Shown here: positions 17,937-26,812 of the stretch, piece by piece
How the letters are laid out: every line of letters starts with the position of its first letter
Position numbering within the stretch: position 1 is the stretch's first letter
Assembly (NCBI GenBank): GCA_002343075.1
Contig: DDRH01000004.1
Span: 299 to 64,298 of the forward strand
DNA: 64,000 nucleotides
DNA from: Phycisphaerales bacterium UBA2421
GTDB lineage: Bacteria; Planctomycetota; Phycisphaerae; Tepidisphaerales; Tepidisphaeraceae
Reading direction: 5' to 3'
Notes under the pieces: generated by a model
The model's input: only the letters and a program-made list of their open reading frames with translations
Told to the model about the DNA's origin: nothing
Database searches by the model: none
Program-made: the position numbers and the translations under genes

Positions 17937-17953
17937 TAACAAACCGCGTGCCA
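17937..17953 (-). promoter_or_regulatory. Sigma-54-type promoter upstream of flgB
   Basis: The minus strand reads TGGCACG-CGGT-TTGTT, matching the -24 box perfectly and the -12 box except that GC is GT. The 10-nt spacing between the GG and G[C/T] dinucleotides is correct. Transcription would start about 30 nt before the flgB ATG. The sigma-54 activator gene ends only about 140 bp upstream. Confidence 0.7.
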
Positions 17954-18095
17954 TGAAAGAAGTCCGCTTACCCAAGGGGGATTGATGACATCGACATCTC
18001 AAACCGGTGGTGCTCGATGACTTCAATCAACCATGACCGCCTGCCGACCGCCGCGCAATCGGTGCGCTCAGGGCGCAAAAACTGCTGCGCAAGGA

Positions 18096-19469
18096 CTACA
18101 TCGTTGCTTCCATCAACTCTCCATCATCCTTCCATTTCTTGAGCTTCATCCCGAGCGTGCGCACGCCAATGCCAAGCGCCGTCGCGGTCTTGATCCTGTG
18201 CCCGCGGAACTGTTGCAGGGTGGACAGGATCACCTGCTTTTCAATATCGGCCAATGGCTTGCCAGCCAGGCCATCGACATTCACATCGCTCGTGTCGGCG
18301 ACGCGCAGCCAGGGTTCGATCGTTGCGGCGCGCACGACGCCCGCTTCGCGTTCGAGCACGTTGGCGCGCTCCATGATGTTCTGCAGCTCGCGCACGTTGC
18401 CGGGCCACGGATACTTCTGCAATAGTCGAACCGCATCTGAATCAATGTGCCGTGTGGCCTCGCTTTCCCGCTTGGCCGATCGGTGCAGGAAGTGGCGTGC
18501 CAGTTCCGGAATGTCATCCGCCCGCTGCCGCAACGGAGGTAATTCGACGGGAACAACGTTGAGCCGGTAGAACAAATCCTGCCGAAACTTCCCCTCGCGC
18601 ACCGACTGTTCCAGATCGCGATTGCTGGTCGCGATCACGCGCACATCGACCTGCTGCGTGATCGAACTGCCAACGCGCTCGAAAGACGCCTCCTGTAAAA
18701 CGCGTAGCAGCTTAGCCTGCAGGCCGGGGGCGATTTCGCTGATTTCATCGAGGAGCAATGTGCCGCCGTCGGCCAACTCGAAGCGTCCTCGGCGGAGCTT
18801 GTCGGCTCCGGTAAATGCGCCTTTCTCATGCCCAAAAAGCTCGCTTTCCAGCAGATGCTCGCTGAGCGCGGCACAATTGACCGCAAGGAACGGTCGGTCC
18901 TTCCGCGGGGATGCGTAATGAATCGCCCGTGCCACCACCTCCTTGCCTGTGCCGCTTTCGCCTCGAATCAGCACCGTTGCCGACCGCTGGGCGACGACAT
19001 CAATGGTGCTGCGCACTTCCTGCATCAGCGGTGAAGAGCCAATCAGCGGCCGCGGGCCGGATGCTTCGGCCATGCTGCGCAGCGCGGCGTTCTCAAGCTT
19101 GAGCCGGCTATGCTCGAGCGTGCGCTCTACGAGCAACTTGATCTCGTCGGCTTCAAAGGGCTTCTGAATGTAATCATACGCACCGAGTTTCATCGCCTCG
19201 ACCGCGGTCTGCACCGAGGCAAACGCGGTCATGAGGACCACGGGCAGATCGGGCCGAAACTTCTTCACCTCGGCAAGGAGTTCGGTGCCGGTCATCTTCG
19301 GCATGCGCAGGTCGGAAATGACCAGGTCAAATCGCTGACCTCCCTGCAGCCGCTGAATCGCGACGGTGCCGTCACCGGCGGCGACAATCTCGTGGCCGTC
19401 GCGCGCGAGCGTTCCAGCCAGCGAATCTCGCATCATTTCCTGATCATCAACAACGAGGATGCGTGCCAT
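18096..19469 (-). CDS. Sigma-54-dependent response regulator (NtrC/FlrC family)
   Basis: This 457-residue regulator has a receiver domain (phosphoacceptor Asp53 in LVISDLRMPK), an AAA+ domain with Walker A GESGTGKE, the sigma-54 contact loop GAFTGA and Walker B GGTLLLDEISEI, and a Fis-type C-terminal helix-turn-helix (IKTATALGIGVRTLGMKLKK). It would be phosphorylated by the kinase encoded just upstream and activate sigma-54 promoters such as those before flgB and flgE. FlrC, FleR and FlgR are the functional analogues; which subfamily it belongs to cannot be decided here. Confidence 0.93.
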   Translation of the reverse strand: MARILVVDDQEMMRDSLAGTLARDGHEIVAAGDGTVAIQRLQGGQRFDLVISDLRMPKMTGTELLAEVKKFRPDLPVVLMTAFASVQTAVEAMKLGAYDYIQKPFEADEIKLLVERTLEHSRLKLENAALRSMAEASGPRPLIGSSPLMQEVRSTIDVVAQRSATVLIRGESGTGKEVVARAIHYASPRKDRPFLAVNCAALSEHLLESELFGHEKGAFTGADKLRRGRFELADGGTLLLDEISEIAPGLQAKLLRVLQEASFERVGSSITQQVDVRVIATSNRDLEQSVREGKFRQDLFYRLNVVPVELPPLRQRADDIPELARHFLHRSAKRESEATRHIDSDAVRLLQKYPWPGNVRELQNIMERANVLEREAGVVRAATIEPWLRVADTSDVNVDGLAGKPLADIEKQVILSTLQQFRGHRIKTATALGIGVRTLGMKLKKWKDDGELMEATM

Positions 19470-19578
19470 CCGTGCGCCTCCTTAAGACTTCCAACTTCAA
19501 TCAACTTTCAACCAGGCTCAACTGTCCAATGCCTGATCTTTCTAAACTCCCGCTACCAGCAACTTCACCGCCACCGAC

Positions 19579-20475
19579 TCAAACCCGGATCTCAAATCGA
19601 GCTCCGCCAGTTTCCATGTTCGCCGCGGAGATCGTGCCATCGTGTGACTCAATAATCCGATGCACAATCGCCAGACCCAGTCCGGTGCCATGATCCTTCG
19701 TGGTAAAGAACGGGTTGAAGATTCGATCGAGCGCGCTTGCGGGAATCCCCGGGCCACGATCGGTAACTTCCAGACAAAACTGTGCGCCTTCCTGCGCGCG
19801 ATAGCGGACGATCACCTCACCGCCGGTTAACTCGCTGCCGGTTAAACTTTCGCGGATTACATCACCTCGCTCGGCCTGGGCTTCTACGGCATTGAGGACG
19901 AGGTTGAGCAGTGCCTGCCCGAACATGTTCGGGTCGATCATCGCGGGTACCGATAGCGGGCCGTCGACGGTAAGTCGCACCCCCGCCGCCGCGGCGCGCG
20001 GCTCGGCGAGGTCGATGGCGTCGCTCACCACCTCGGCCAGATCACACTCGCGAATGGTCGGCCGCATTTCTCGAGTAAACTGAAGCACCTGGCTCACCAG
20101 CCACTCCAACTGCTTTACGCCGCTGGTGATCTTATTGACAACCTGCACGGAATCCGGACGGTCGGCCACGTCCTGGCCGAGCATGCCGGCGTATAGCTGA
20201 ATGCCGCCGAGCGGATTGCGAATCTCGTGTGCCAACCCTGCCGCCATCTCACCGAGCGCGGCGAGGCGATTGCGGCGTTCGAGCATACGGTTCTTTTCGC
20301 TGAGTTCTGTGCGCAACTTCACAACCTGGCCCTTCAGCTGTTCGTGCGACTGTTGCAGTCGCTCGGTCAGCTCGCTATAGGCCATGATGATTCTCCCAAG
20401 CTCTTCGATCCGCTGGGCGCGGGCCTCACCTGTGGGCGAAGTCTCGGTCGAGTTGGCTTCTATTGTTTGATTCAT
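19579..20475 (-). CDS. Soluble sensor histidine kinase (FlrB/FleS-like)
   Basis: This 298-residue kinase has no membrane segment. It has a short coiled-coil N-terminus (residues 20-70), the HisKA phosphoacceptor His83 in AAGLAHEIRNPLGG, and a HATPase domain with N box LLNLVLNAVEAQ, G1 VTDRGPGIP and F/G2 region NPFFTTKDHGTGLGLAIVHR. It overlaps the upstream FlgN-like gene by 4 bp and precedes the response regulator by 109 bp. Cytoplasmic kinases of this kind sense export-apparatus assembly in other flagellar systems; that role here is inferred. Confidence 0.9.
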   Translation of the reverse strand: MNQTIEANSTETSPTGEARAQRIEELGRIIMAYSELTERLQQSHEQLKGQVVKLRTELSEKNRMLERRNRLAALGEMAAGLAHEIRNPLGGIQLYAGMLGQDVADRPDSVQVVNKITSGVKQLEWLVSQVLQFTREMRPTIRECDLAEVVSDAIDLAEPRAAAAGVRLTVDGPLSVPAMIDPNMFGQALLNLVLNAVEAQAERGDVIRESLTGSELTGGEVIVRYRAQEGAQFCLEVTDRGPGIPASALDRIFNPFFTTKDHGTGLGLAIVHRIIESHDGTISAANMETGGARFEIRV

Positions 20476-20921
20476 CGCGATAGATCCATGTTTCCGGCCC
20501 CACGGGCGCTGTAGGCGGCGCCAGCATACGCGCGGTTGACCTGCCGCGAAGCGGTCGCCTGACCAATCTGCTTGCCGACATTCAGCTTCCGCTGCTGCAG
20601 AAGCAGCACGTCGTCCTGATCCGACTTGGTGATCTGCTCGAGCAACTCCCTCGAACCGAGCATCACCTGCTCGACATGCTGACGGCTGTCATCGGATAGC
20701 GACCGGGTGAATGTCGCCCAGTCGCGCTTGACTGGACCCACTACGCGTTCGAGGGCCGACAGTTCCTCCAGCACGCCCGCGCGCCGTTGAAGTACCGCCA
20801 ACAGCGATTCGGCATCGCCCATCTGCACATGCTCCCGCTGAACATCGGCGAGCTTTGCCAGCCGCTGATAGCAAGCGAGTTGCTGTTCGATCGCAGTGAT
20901 GATGTCGAGGGAAGAGTTCAT
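20472..20921 (-). CDS. FlgN-like putative flagellar chaperone
   Basis: This 149-residue, mostly helical protein has features of FlgN/FliT-type chaperones: an N-terminal helical hairpin (LDIITAIEQQLACYQRLAKL, then ADVQREHVQMGDAESLLAVL) and a helical centre with RAGVLEELSALERVV, a pattern seen in FlgN proteins, plus a tail rich in Ala, Gly, Arg. It overlaps the kinase gene by 4 bp, so the two are probably translated together. FlgN similarity is modest; the call is based on pattern and context. Confidence 0.55.
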   Translation of the reverse strand: MNSSLDIITAIEQQLACYQRLAKLADVQREHVQMGDAESLLAVLQRRAGVLEELSALERVVGPVKRDWATFTRSLSDDSRQHVEQVMLGSRELLEQITKSDQDDVLLLQQRKLNVGKQIGQATASRQVNRAYAGAAYSARGAGNMDLSR

Positions 20922-20959
20922 GGTTGATCGTTGTCACGCATTCTGAACGAGGCAATTCA

Positions 20960-23329
20960 TCACCACATTCCTGCTTCGCTGATCCACTTCAGTTGGCGTT
21001 CCCAATACTCTTTTGGCATCGAAAATGCGCCGTCCTGAAAAGCATCCGGCGGCATCCTGCGCAGTAGCCATTTGGCGCGCTCGTTGGCGGCCTTCGCCTG
21101 CTCCAGCTTGCCCATGGCGCAATACGCGTTCACAATCTGCACGAACGCCGTCAGCGCCGCGGGGTCATCCTGATATCGGACGGCGGCGGCGTCGTAGAGG
21201 CTGATGGCCGCTGCGTAGTCACCAAGATCATAGAGACAATCAGCCCTGTAAAAGTGCGAAAGCTTGAGGTGCAATTTTTCCAGCTCGCGCGTTGGGGTGG
21301 TGCCCCGCCAGAGTTCGGTGATTCGTTCGTAGAGCGCCCGCGCGCGGACCAGCCGCGCATTTCGCGCAGCCAGTGCCTCGGCCGGGTCGAACGCCGGGGA
21401 GTCATCGGCAGACGCCGTCGCGTTCTTCGCAGCGTGCGCCGCCGGGTCGATCGCCAGCGCGCTCTTGCGATAGCTGTCGGCGGTGATGAAGAGCAACTGC
21501 GTCGTTCGATCGTCATTCGGATAGCGGTTGGAAAACTCTTCGAGCTTTGAAATCGCCTCTTCAAACCGGCCCGTGCGATGGAAAAGCATGCCTAGCTCAA
21601 ACAGCGCCGCTTTGAACTCCTGCGAGTCCGGGGTGATCATCGGGTTATTGTCGATCACACCCTTCAACACCGCCTCCGCCCTGCCGAATGAATCCGGCCC
21701 CTTGGCAATGTAAGCCTGCGCCAGTGGCACGGCGCTCTTGCTGGCGGCGAGGCTCTGCGAATAGCGAAACTGGTTGCGCTGAAAGGCCTCTATGGCCTTA
21801 TCAAATTGTCCAGAAGCCTGAAACGCCCGCCCGAGGCGAAGCACCGCATCGGGGGCGAGTGGGTCGTCGGGGCGCTCTGCGATGAACAGATCGAGCGTCG
21901 CAATGACTGCGGGGGTATCGCCGGCGCGATCGTAAAGCTCGATGCCTTTCCACATCGCAGCACCGTAGTTCTTGTCGTCGATGAGCGTTTGCGCCCGTGA
22001 GTATGCGATGTACGAGTCAGCGGCCTTAATGGTCGACTCGCGGTGCAACTGCTCCTTCCGAATGCGCTCCGCGGCCGGGGCCAGCGCGATTTGCTGCGTT
22101 AGCTGTGCGGCCCGGCGTTCGTAGACGTCGGCGAGCCTCGCAAAGAACCCGGCGACCGGCTTGCCATCAATCTCCTGTTCATACGCCAGCACCTCGAGCG
22201 CACCGGTGAAGTTCTCACGATTGGCAAACGCCGCCCCTGCCCGCCGCAGGCCGTCGGCCACTTCGCCCTTTAGCCTCGCGCGGCTCGGCCGACTCTGCAC
22301 CTCGCGCACCAACTGCTGCAGGTCAGATAAAGCTGCATCGTCCTGCTTGAGCAGGATGCGGCACATCGCCCGGCCCATGCGCGCCAGCGGTGCCACTTGC
22401 GAATCGGGGTGGCTTGTGAGAACGACCTGATAGAACGAATTCGCCTGCATCGGATCACTTCGATCCTGATAAATCTTGCCGAGGTAGTAGCACGCATCGG
22501 CGTCAAGCGGATGGCGGATCTGCAACTCTTCGCGCGCCACCCGCAACAGCCGTTCTGCTTCGTCGGTCTCCCCCAACCGGAACGCACAATACCCCAGACG
22601 ATAGTGGAGCGTGCCGCGCGCCACCGGGTCTAGCTCGATCTTCATTGCGTCGTCGAGCATCAGCCTCGCTTCGACGTACTTTCCTTCTTCGATCTTGATC
22701 TGCGCCTGTTCGCCAATCGCCCAGGCCCGTTCGGCATTGGCCACGCGCGGGTCAGTCAGATACCTTTCAAGCGATGCGCCAGCACCCGCGAGATCATCTG
22801 AAACCAACTGCAAATCGATGATTTTCCGCTGAAGCGGCAGCGAGCGATCGGGCTCGCTGGCCATCGCCTTGCGGTAGTTGTCGATCGCATCATCCCACCG
22901 CCCGAGCGCCTCGAAGCTCTCGGCCAGCCGACGGTGTATGGTCGCGTTCGGCTGCACGCCGCGTGAAAGCGCGAGGCGCGTTTGTTCGATAATGCGTTGA
23001 TAATTCGCCGGAATCTCCAGCGACTTCTGCTTCTGCTCACGGTCGAGCGACTCGGCGAGCATGATGTGGACTTGCCCCTGCTGGGCCACACTCAGCTTCT
23101 CGCTTGCCAGCACCTTGTTGAGGTGTTCGCGGGCGGCTTCGGGGCGGTCCTGATCGAGAAGGATCTGCGCCACATCGATCTTCTCCGCGGCGGTCAGGCC
23201 GGGCTTGGGGTCGATGAAGAGGTAAGCCGCGTAGCCAAAAAGCGCGAGGGAGACGATGAGCAATGGCAACTGCCACAATTGTGACAGCCGGGACGGACCA
23301 GCGGAGATGGCGTGGCGCCGAGCCGCCAT
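20960..23329 (-). CDS. Membrane-anchored TPR-repeat protein
   Basis: This 789-residue protein has one N-terminal membrane helix (about residues 20-41, LWQLPLLIVSLALFGYAAYL) and then helical tetratricopeptide-like repeats to the C-terminus, for example RRLAESFEALGRWDDAIDNY, CYYLGKIYQDRSDPMQANSF and ALFELGMLFHRTGRFEEAIS. No enzymatic motif is visible. It lies 38 bp upstream of the FlgN-like gene and could be cotranscribed with the kinase operon. Large periplasmic TPR proteins are common in planctomycetes and usually act as scaffolds; its function is unknown. Confidence 0.8.
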   Translation of the reverse strand: MAARRHAISAGPSRLSQLWQLPLLIVSLALFGYAAYLFIDPKPGLTAAEKIDVAQILLDQDRPEAAREHLNKVLASEKLSVAQQGQVHIMLAESLDREQKQKSLEIPANYQRIIEQTRLALSRGVQPNATIHRRLAESFEALGRWDDAIDNYRKAMASEPDRSLPLQRKIIDLQLVSDDLAGAGASLERYLTDPRVANAERAWAIGEQAQIKIEEGKYVEARLMLDDAMKIELDPVARGTLHYRLGYCAFRLGETDEAERLLRVAREELQIRHPLDADACYYLGKIYQDRSDPMQANSFYQVVLTSHPDSQVAPLARMGRAMCRILLKQDDAALSDLQQLVREVQSRPSRARLKGEVADGLRRAGAAFANRENFTGALEVLAYEQEIDGKPVAGFFARLADVYERRAAQLTQQIALAPAAERIRKEQLHRESTIKAADSYIAYSRAQTLIDDKNYGAAMWKGIELYDRAGDTPAVIATLDLFIAERPDDPLAPDAVLRLGRAFQASGQFDKAIEAFQRNQFRYSQSLAASKSAVPLAQAYIAKGPDSFGRAEAVLKGVIDNNPMITPDSQEFKAALFELGMLFHRTGRFEEAISKLEEFSNRYPNDDRTTQLLFITADSYRKSALAIDPAAHAAKNATASADDSPAFDPAEALAARNARLVRARALYERITELWRGTTPTRELEKLHLKLSHFYRADCLYDLGDYAAAISLYDAAAVRYQDDPAALTAFVQIVNAYCAMGKLEQAKAANERAKWLLRRMPPDAFQDGAFSMPKEYWERQLKWISEAGMW

Positions 23330-23526
23330 GGCTTCCTTGCCTTTCTCGGAAAAGCACCACGGCCAGGCCGTGATGGTTGCGACAGCGAGCGATCCATGCT
23401 CTATCCGTCGCCGCCGACCGATGGTCCATCATCCGTCGGCGTGTTCGTATTGAACCAACGTAAACAGAAATTAAACGAATGATTCAAGTTAGGCAAGATG
23501 GCAAACCATCTATTTGCCCCGCCGCG

Positions 23527-23940
23527 CTACATCACATAGCGCGACGCAGTCTCACTAAACCTCGATCGAAGGTCGTAAAGCGTGAGGTCGAGCAACTTTT
23601 GTTCCTCGGCCGACAGGTTGCCCTTTGTCTTGGTTTCGAGCACGCCCAGCAAGTCGATCTGATACTTTGCCATATCGAGGTTCAGCATCTGTTCCCCGCC
23701 GCGCACGGCCAGTTCGCCAAGGTACATGAGAGACTGGGTCATGATCGATCGGACGAGTGTAGGGAACGATGCCTGAGGCGCTTCCCGCTCGCCTGGTGGC
23801 GTCTTGCCCTCTGAAGCCCTGGCCACCCCCGCGGGTGCGGCGGCGGGGGCACTTGCGGCCTTTTCCGCGAGTTTTCGCTTTTCTTCCTGGGCCTGTTTCT
23901 TCCAGTCGTCGTCAATCTGCAATGAGGGGGTCTCGGCCAT
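23527..23940 (-). CDS. DUF1844 family protein
   Basis: The 137-residue product has a charged, Ala/Pro-rich N-terminal half (KKQAQEEKRKLAEKAASAPA) and a C-terminal DUF1844 domain (LVRSIMTQSLMYLGELAVRG, then LDMAKYQIDLLGVLETKTKG, NLSAEEQKLLDLTLYDLRSR). The family is widespread in planctomycetes and other phyla and has no known function. The ATG follows GGAGC by 7 nt. It is flanked by unrelated genes. Confidence 0.85.
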   Translation of the reverse strand: MAETPSLQIDDDWKKQAQEEKRKLAEKAASAPAAAPAGVARASEGKTPPGEREAPQASFPTLVRSIMTQSLMYLGELAVRGGEQMLNLDMAKYQIDLLGVLETKTKGNLSAEEQKLLDLTLYDLRSRFSETASRYVM

Positions 23941-24020
23941 GATGATCGCTCCATCTAACTACCGCGGGGCAAAGTATTCTGCACAAAGTGCCGGCTTGGG
24001 TGCCTCAAGCCCTGATCGCT

Positions 24021-24683
24021 TCAACGTCGCCCGCCGTATCTTGGTTCGGTCTTTGGGAGGGTGGCGACAGAGAGGGTGGTCCACGGGCCCATCCGCCGAT
24101 CCATGATGAGTAATCGAACAAGGTCCGCCGACGCTTCGAGCATCCACGCGTGCTGCAGCGAGCCGCAATCGATCGGCGTGAGGCCCGTCTGGCGCACGAG
24201 TGCCGTCGTGATCGCCTTGCCACGGTCGCTGTCGCCTGCCAGAAAGCACGCGACATTAAACTTGCTCAACAATTCCGGCGGGTGATCCCACAACTCCTGC
24301 GCAATTGTATTGAACGCCTTCACTACCATCGCCCCGGGCGCATCTTCCTGCACCTGCTGCGCAAACGATCGCTCCGGCATGGCAGGAAAACGAAAATTTG
24401 GCGGGATCTCCCGGTTATTCACATCAATCACAACCTTATCACCCAGCACCGCAACGTTGGACAAAAAGGTACTCGGTAGATGGCGCGCGGTGAGCAAAAT
24501 GGTCTCCGACGCTTTCGCAGCATCGTCATTGCTCCCGCCGGTGGTGCCCCGGCCCACCTCCGCAGCCACCTGCCGGGCCTTGTCGGGATCGCGCGAGCCG
24601 AAGAACACTTCGTGCCCGTGATCGGCCCACGACGCACCCAGCACGCGCCCCATGTTGCCACTTCCAAGAATTCCGATTCGCAT
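24021..24683 (-). CDS. NADPH-dependent F420 reductase-like oxidoreductase
   Basis: This 220-residue protein starts with a Rossmann fingerprint MRIGILGSGNMGRVLGASWA and the NADP-binding loop GSRDPDK, and continues with VVKAFNTIAQELW, the pattern of the F420-dependent NADP reductase/ YrpG-like family. Whether it uses F420 or is an NADP-linked reductase of unknown substrate cannot be told. It is 29 bp downstream of the metallo-hydrolase gene and shares its strand, so the two probably form an operon. The ATG follows GAGGTACT. Confidence 0.82.
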   Translation of the reverse strand: MRIGILGSGNMGRVLGASWADHGHEVFFGSRDPDKARQVAAEVGRGTTGGSNDDAAKASETILLTARHLPSTFLSNVAVLGDKVVIDVNNREIPPNFRFPAMPERSFAQQVQEDAPGAMVVKAFNTIAQELWDHPPELLSKFNVACFLAGDSDRGKAITTALVRQTGLTPIDCGSLQHAWMLEASADLVRLLIMDRRMGPWTTLSVATLPKTEPRYGGRR

Positions 24684-24712
24684 AGTACCTCGACTGATTT
24701 ATTCGCCCGCGA

Positions 24713-25717
24713 TCACCACTGCCAGACGCTCGGAACCCAGCCAAACCCATCGCTGGTTCTGCGAACATGCCCGAACCCCGGGAACGGTAGATGAGCGCCC
24801 GCGACCAGTAGCTTATCCGAAGCGGCCCGGTCAAGCACCCGCTTTCGCGATGCGACACCGGCATCGCGGTCGGTGTCGAAGGCCATGTGAAAACCCGGGT
24901 GAGCCAGAGTCAACGCATGATGGTGCACGGTATCAGCAATGTAGTACAGGTGCTCGCCGCCAGAGGAAATCATGAGCGTAAGGTGTCCTGGCGTGTGTCC
25001 CGGCGCGGGAACGGCATCAACGCCATCGACAATCTTGAGCGAATCGCCGAGCAAAGTCAGCTTCGGCGCCATGTTTTTGAGTGCCCGTTGCGCGCCCTGA
25101 ATAAACCCTGCCTGATCGGCGGGCGCGATGCCCGACTTACTCAGATCGGGATTGGTGCCCGACCAGAACGCCACTTCATCCGTGTGCGCAAAGTAATGAG
25201 CGTTGGGAAACACATCCACCCCGCGGGGGCTTAGAAGGCCCCCGACGTGATCGCCATGAGCATGCGTGATCACCACCGCCGTGATATCGCTCGCGGCGAC
25301 ACCGGCATTGGCAAGATTGCTGAGTAGCTTGCCGGTCGATGGGCCGAACAGTTCGCCGCAGCCGGTATCGACCAACACGACATCCTTGCCACTCCGAATC
25401 AGCAACGCGCTCACCTGCGCCCCGACGTTGCCGTAGTCGATAAACTCTGCTTCAAGCGCTGCCCGCACTTTCTCTTCGCCAACATTTTCGCCGAAGAGCG
25501 GATACGGCGGATTGAATGCGAATGCGCCATCGCTCACGAGCGTCACTTCGATCGCCCCGATCATTCTGCGAAAGAATCCCGCACCCTGTAGATCACGGTC
25601 TGGCGTGATGACGGTGGTCTTGCCATCGGCCCTTGCAAGTGACGGCGCGGCAACCGCGGCTCCGGCGAGGGCGAGCAGGCGGCGTCTTGAGAATGATTGC
25701 GTTGGTCCGGCCATCAT
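24713..25717 (-). CDS. Tat-exported MBL-fold metallo-hydrolase
   Basis: This 334-residue protein has a twin-arginine signal (QSFSRRRLLALAGAAVAAPS, cut near ARA) and a metallo-beta-lactamase fold with the metal motif THAHGDHVGG at about residue 180 and later ligands in PAPGHTPGHLTL and VLVDTGCGELFG. Such enzymes hydrolyse lactones, thioesters or phosphoesters; substrate is unknown. The start is the ATG at 25717, 6 nt after GGAG; an in-frame TTG at 25729 is the ribosome-binding region itself. It is divergent from the deaminase gene. Confidence 0.88.
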   Translation of the reverse strand: MMAGPTQSFSRRRLLALAGAAVAAPSLARADGKTTVITPDRDLQGAGFFRRMIGAIEVTLVSDGAFAFNPPYPLFGENVGEEKVRAALEAEFIDYGNVGAQVSALLIRSGKDVVLVDTGCGELFGPSTGKLLSNLANAGVAASDITAVVITHAHGDHVGGLLSPRGVDVFPNAHYFAHTDEVAFWSGTNPDLSKSGIAPADQAGFIQGAQRALKNMAPKLTLLGDSLKIVDGVDAVPAPGHTPGHLTLMISSGGEHLYYIADTVHHHALTLAHPGFHMAFDTDRDAGVASRKRVLDRAASDKLLVAGAHLPFPGFGHVRRTSDGFGWVPSVWQW

Positions 25718-25742
25718 CTGATTCTCCAATTAAAAGAGTGTT

Positions 25743-25768
25743 GTATTGTCCGACCCTCGATACAATAC
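25743..25768. promoter_or_regulatory. Palindromic operator candidate between divergent genes
   Basis: GTATTGT at 25743-25749 and ACAATAC at 25762-25768 are perfect inverted arms around 12 nt. The right arm contains a TACAAT -10-like hexamer for the plus-strand deaminase, and the mirrored sequence serves the minus strand. It lies about 25 bp from the hydrolase start. No -35 box is convincing. Confidence 0.5.
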
Positions 25769-25775
25769 TAGGCGC

Positions 25776-26300
25776 GTGTCAGACACTCCAGCCAACAAAA
25801 TTGAAGCTTTTGGCGATCCTTCCAAAGATCCGCGCGTCGTGACCTTCCTGCGGCGAGCCATCGAACTGAGCGAGCAAGGCATGAGCGATGGCTTCGGTGG
25901 GCCGTTTGGTGCCGTGGTTGTAAAGGCCGACCGGATCGTCGGCGAGGGCTTCAACCGAGTGCTGCACGATAATGACCCAACCGCACACGCAGAGGTTGTC
26001 GCCATTCGACACGCGTGCGCACACCTCAACACCTTCGACCTCTCGGGCTGCGAGGTCTTCGCCAGCAGCCAGCCGTGCCCCATGTGCCTCGCGGCGATTT
26101 ATTGGGCGCGAGCGAGTAAGGTCTACTTCGCCAACACAATCGCCGACGCTGCCACCATTGGCTTCGACGACTCATTCTTCTATGACGAGCTTCGCCTCCC
26201 GCTGGGTGGCCGGACCTTACCGCAGATTCATGTAGTCGTTCCAGAGGCGATCAAGGCGTTTAACCTGTGGGGCGCGATGGCAAACCGACGCGCATACTAG
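25776..26300 (+). CDS. Nucleoside deaminase (guanine deaminase-like)
   Basis: The product belongs to the cytidine/guanine deaminase fold: zinc ligand and catalytic Glu in TAHAEVVAIRHAC, then the second zinc site in SSQPCPMCLAAIYWARA. The C-terminal FFYDELRLPLG is typical of guanine deaminase GuaD of the Bacillus type, which converts guanine to xanthine, so this is the favoured activity. An upstream TTG at 25746 is in frame but lies in the promoter; the GTG at 25776 is a better start. The -10 TACAAT is only about 10 nt before it, so the transcript would be nearly leaderless. Confidence 0.85.
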   Translation: MSDTPANKIEAFGDPSKDPRVVTFLRRAIELSEQGMSDGFGGPFGAVVVKADRIVGEGFNRVLHDNDPTAHAEVVAIRHACAHLNTFDLSGCEVFASSQPCPMCLAAIYWARASKVYFANTIADAATIGFDDSFFYDELRLPLGGRTLPQIHVVVPEAIKAFNLWGAMANRRAY

Positions 26301-26376
26301 GATCGATACAACCGCCGCGGTGCGCGTACTCCGCGGCACGACGCACATTGCGTGTTGGAGAACTGGCCGGGGGGCG

Positions 26377-26727
26377 TCACTCGCGTTTGTCCTCCGTTTT
26401 GCCATCTTTGGTTCGCACGCGGCCGTGAATAGTCGCCTTGCTGTCGACGTGTAGCCGCCCGCCAAGGTTGATCGCGTTGCCGCCGACCTGCCCGCTGACG
26501 ATCACCTTTGCACCCGTCATCACGGTCAAGTCGCCGCTCACGATGCCGAGGATATGTACCCTTCCACCGGCTTCGACAGTCATGTGGCCGTAGACCGCGC
26601 CGCGGACATAGAGCTTCCCGCCTTCGATCACCGAGACATTCCCCCCGACCGAACCCCAAAGCGTGAACGGCTCATAGACGACCACATCACCCGGAATCTG
26701 TCCACGTTCTTCACGCATGCCGGTCAT
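26377..26727 (-). CDS. Bactofilin-like polymer-forming protein
   Basis: This small protein (about 116 residues) is a run of short beta turns with the bactofilin/polymer-forming pattern: GDVVVYEPFTLWGSVGGNVS, GGKLYVRGAVYGHMTVEAGG, RVHILGIVSGDLTVMTGAKV. Repeats of about 20 residues would build a right-handed beta-helix. The family forms cytoskeletal filaments or shields at the inner membrane. A charged C-terminus KDGKTEDKRE ends it. The start is uncertain among ATG 26727, ATG 26718 and a GTG further up. Confidence 0.75.
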   Translation of the reverse strand: MTGMREERGQIPGDVVVYEPFTLWGSVGGNVSVIEGGKLYVRGAVYGHMTVEAGGRVHILGIVSGDLTVMTGAKVIVSGQVGGNAINLGGRLHVDSKATIHGRVRTKDGKTEDKRE

Positions 26728-26812
26728 CTCGCTGCACACCCGCGGCAGTACAAGTGCCAGGGAGCGCGCGACTTTGAGTCAAGCTCACATCGCCAGTCAT
26801 CCCTTTGGCCAT

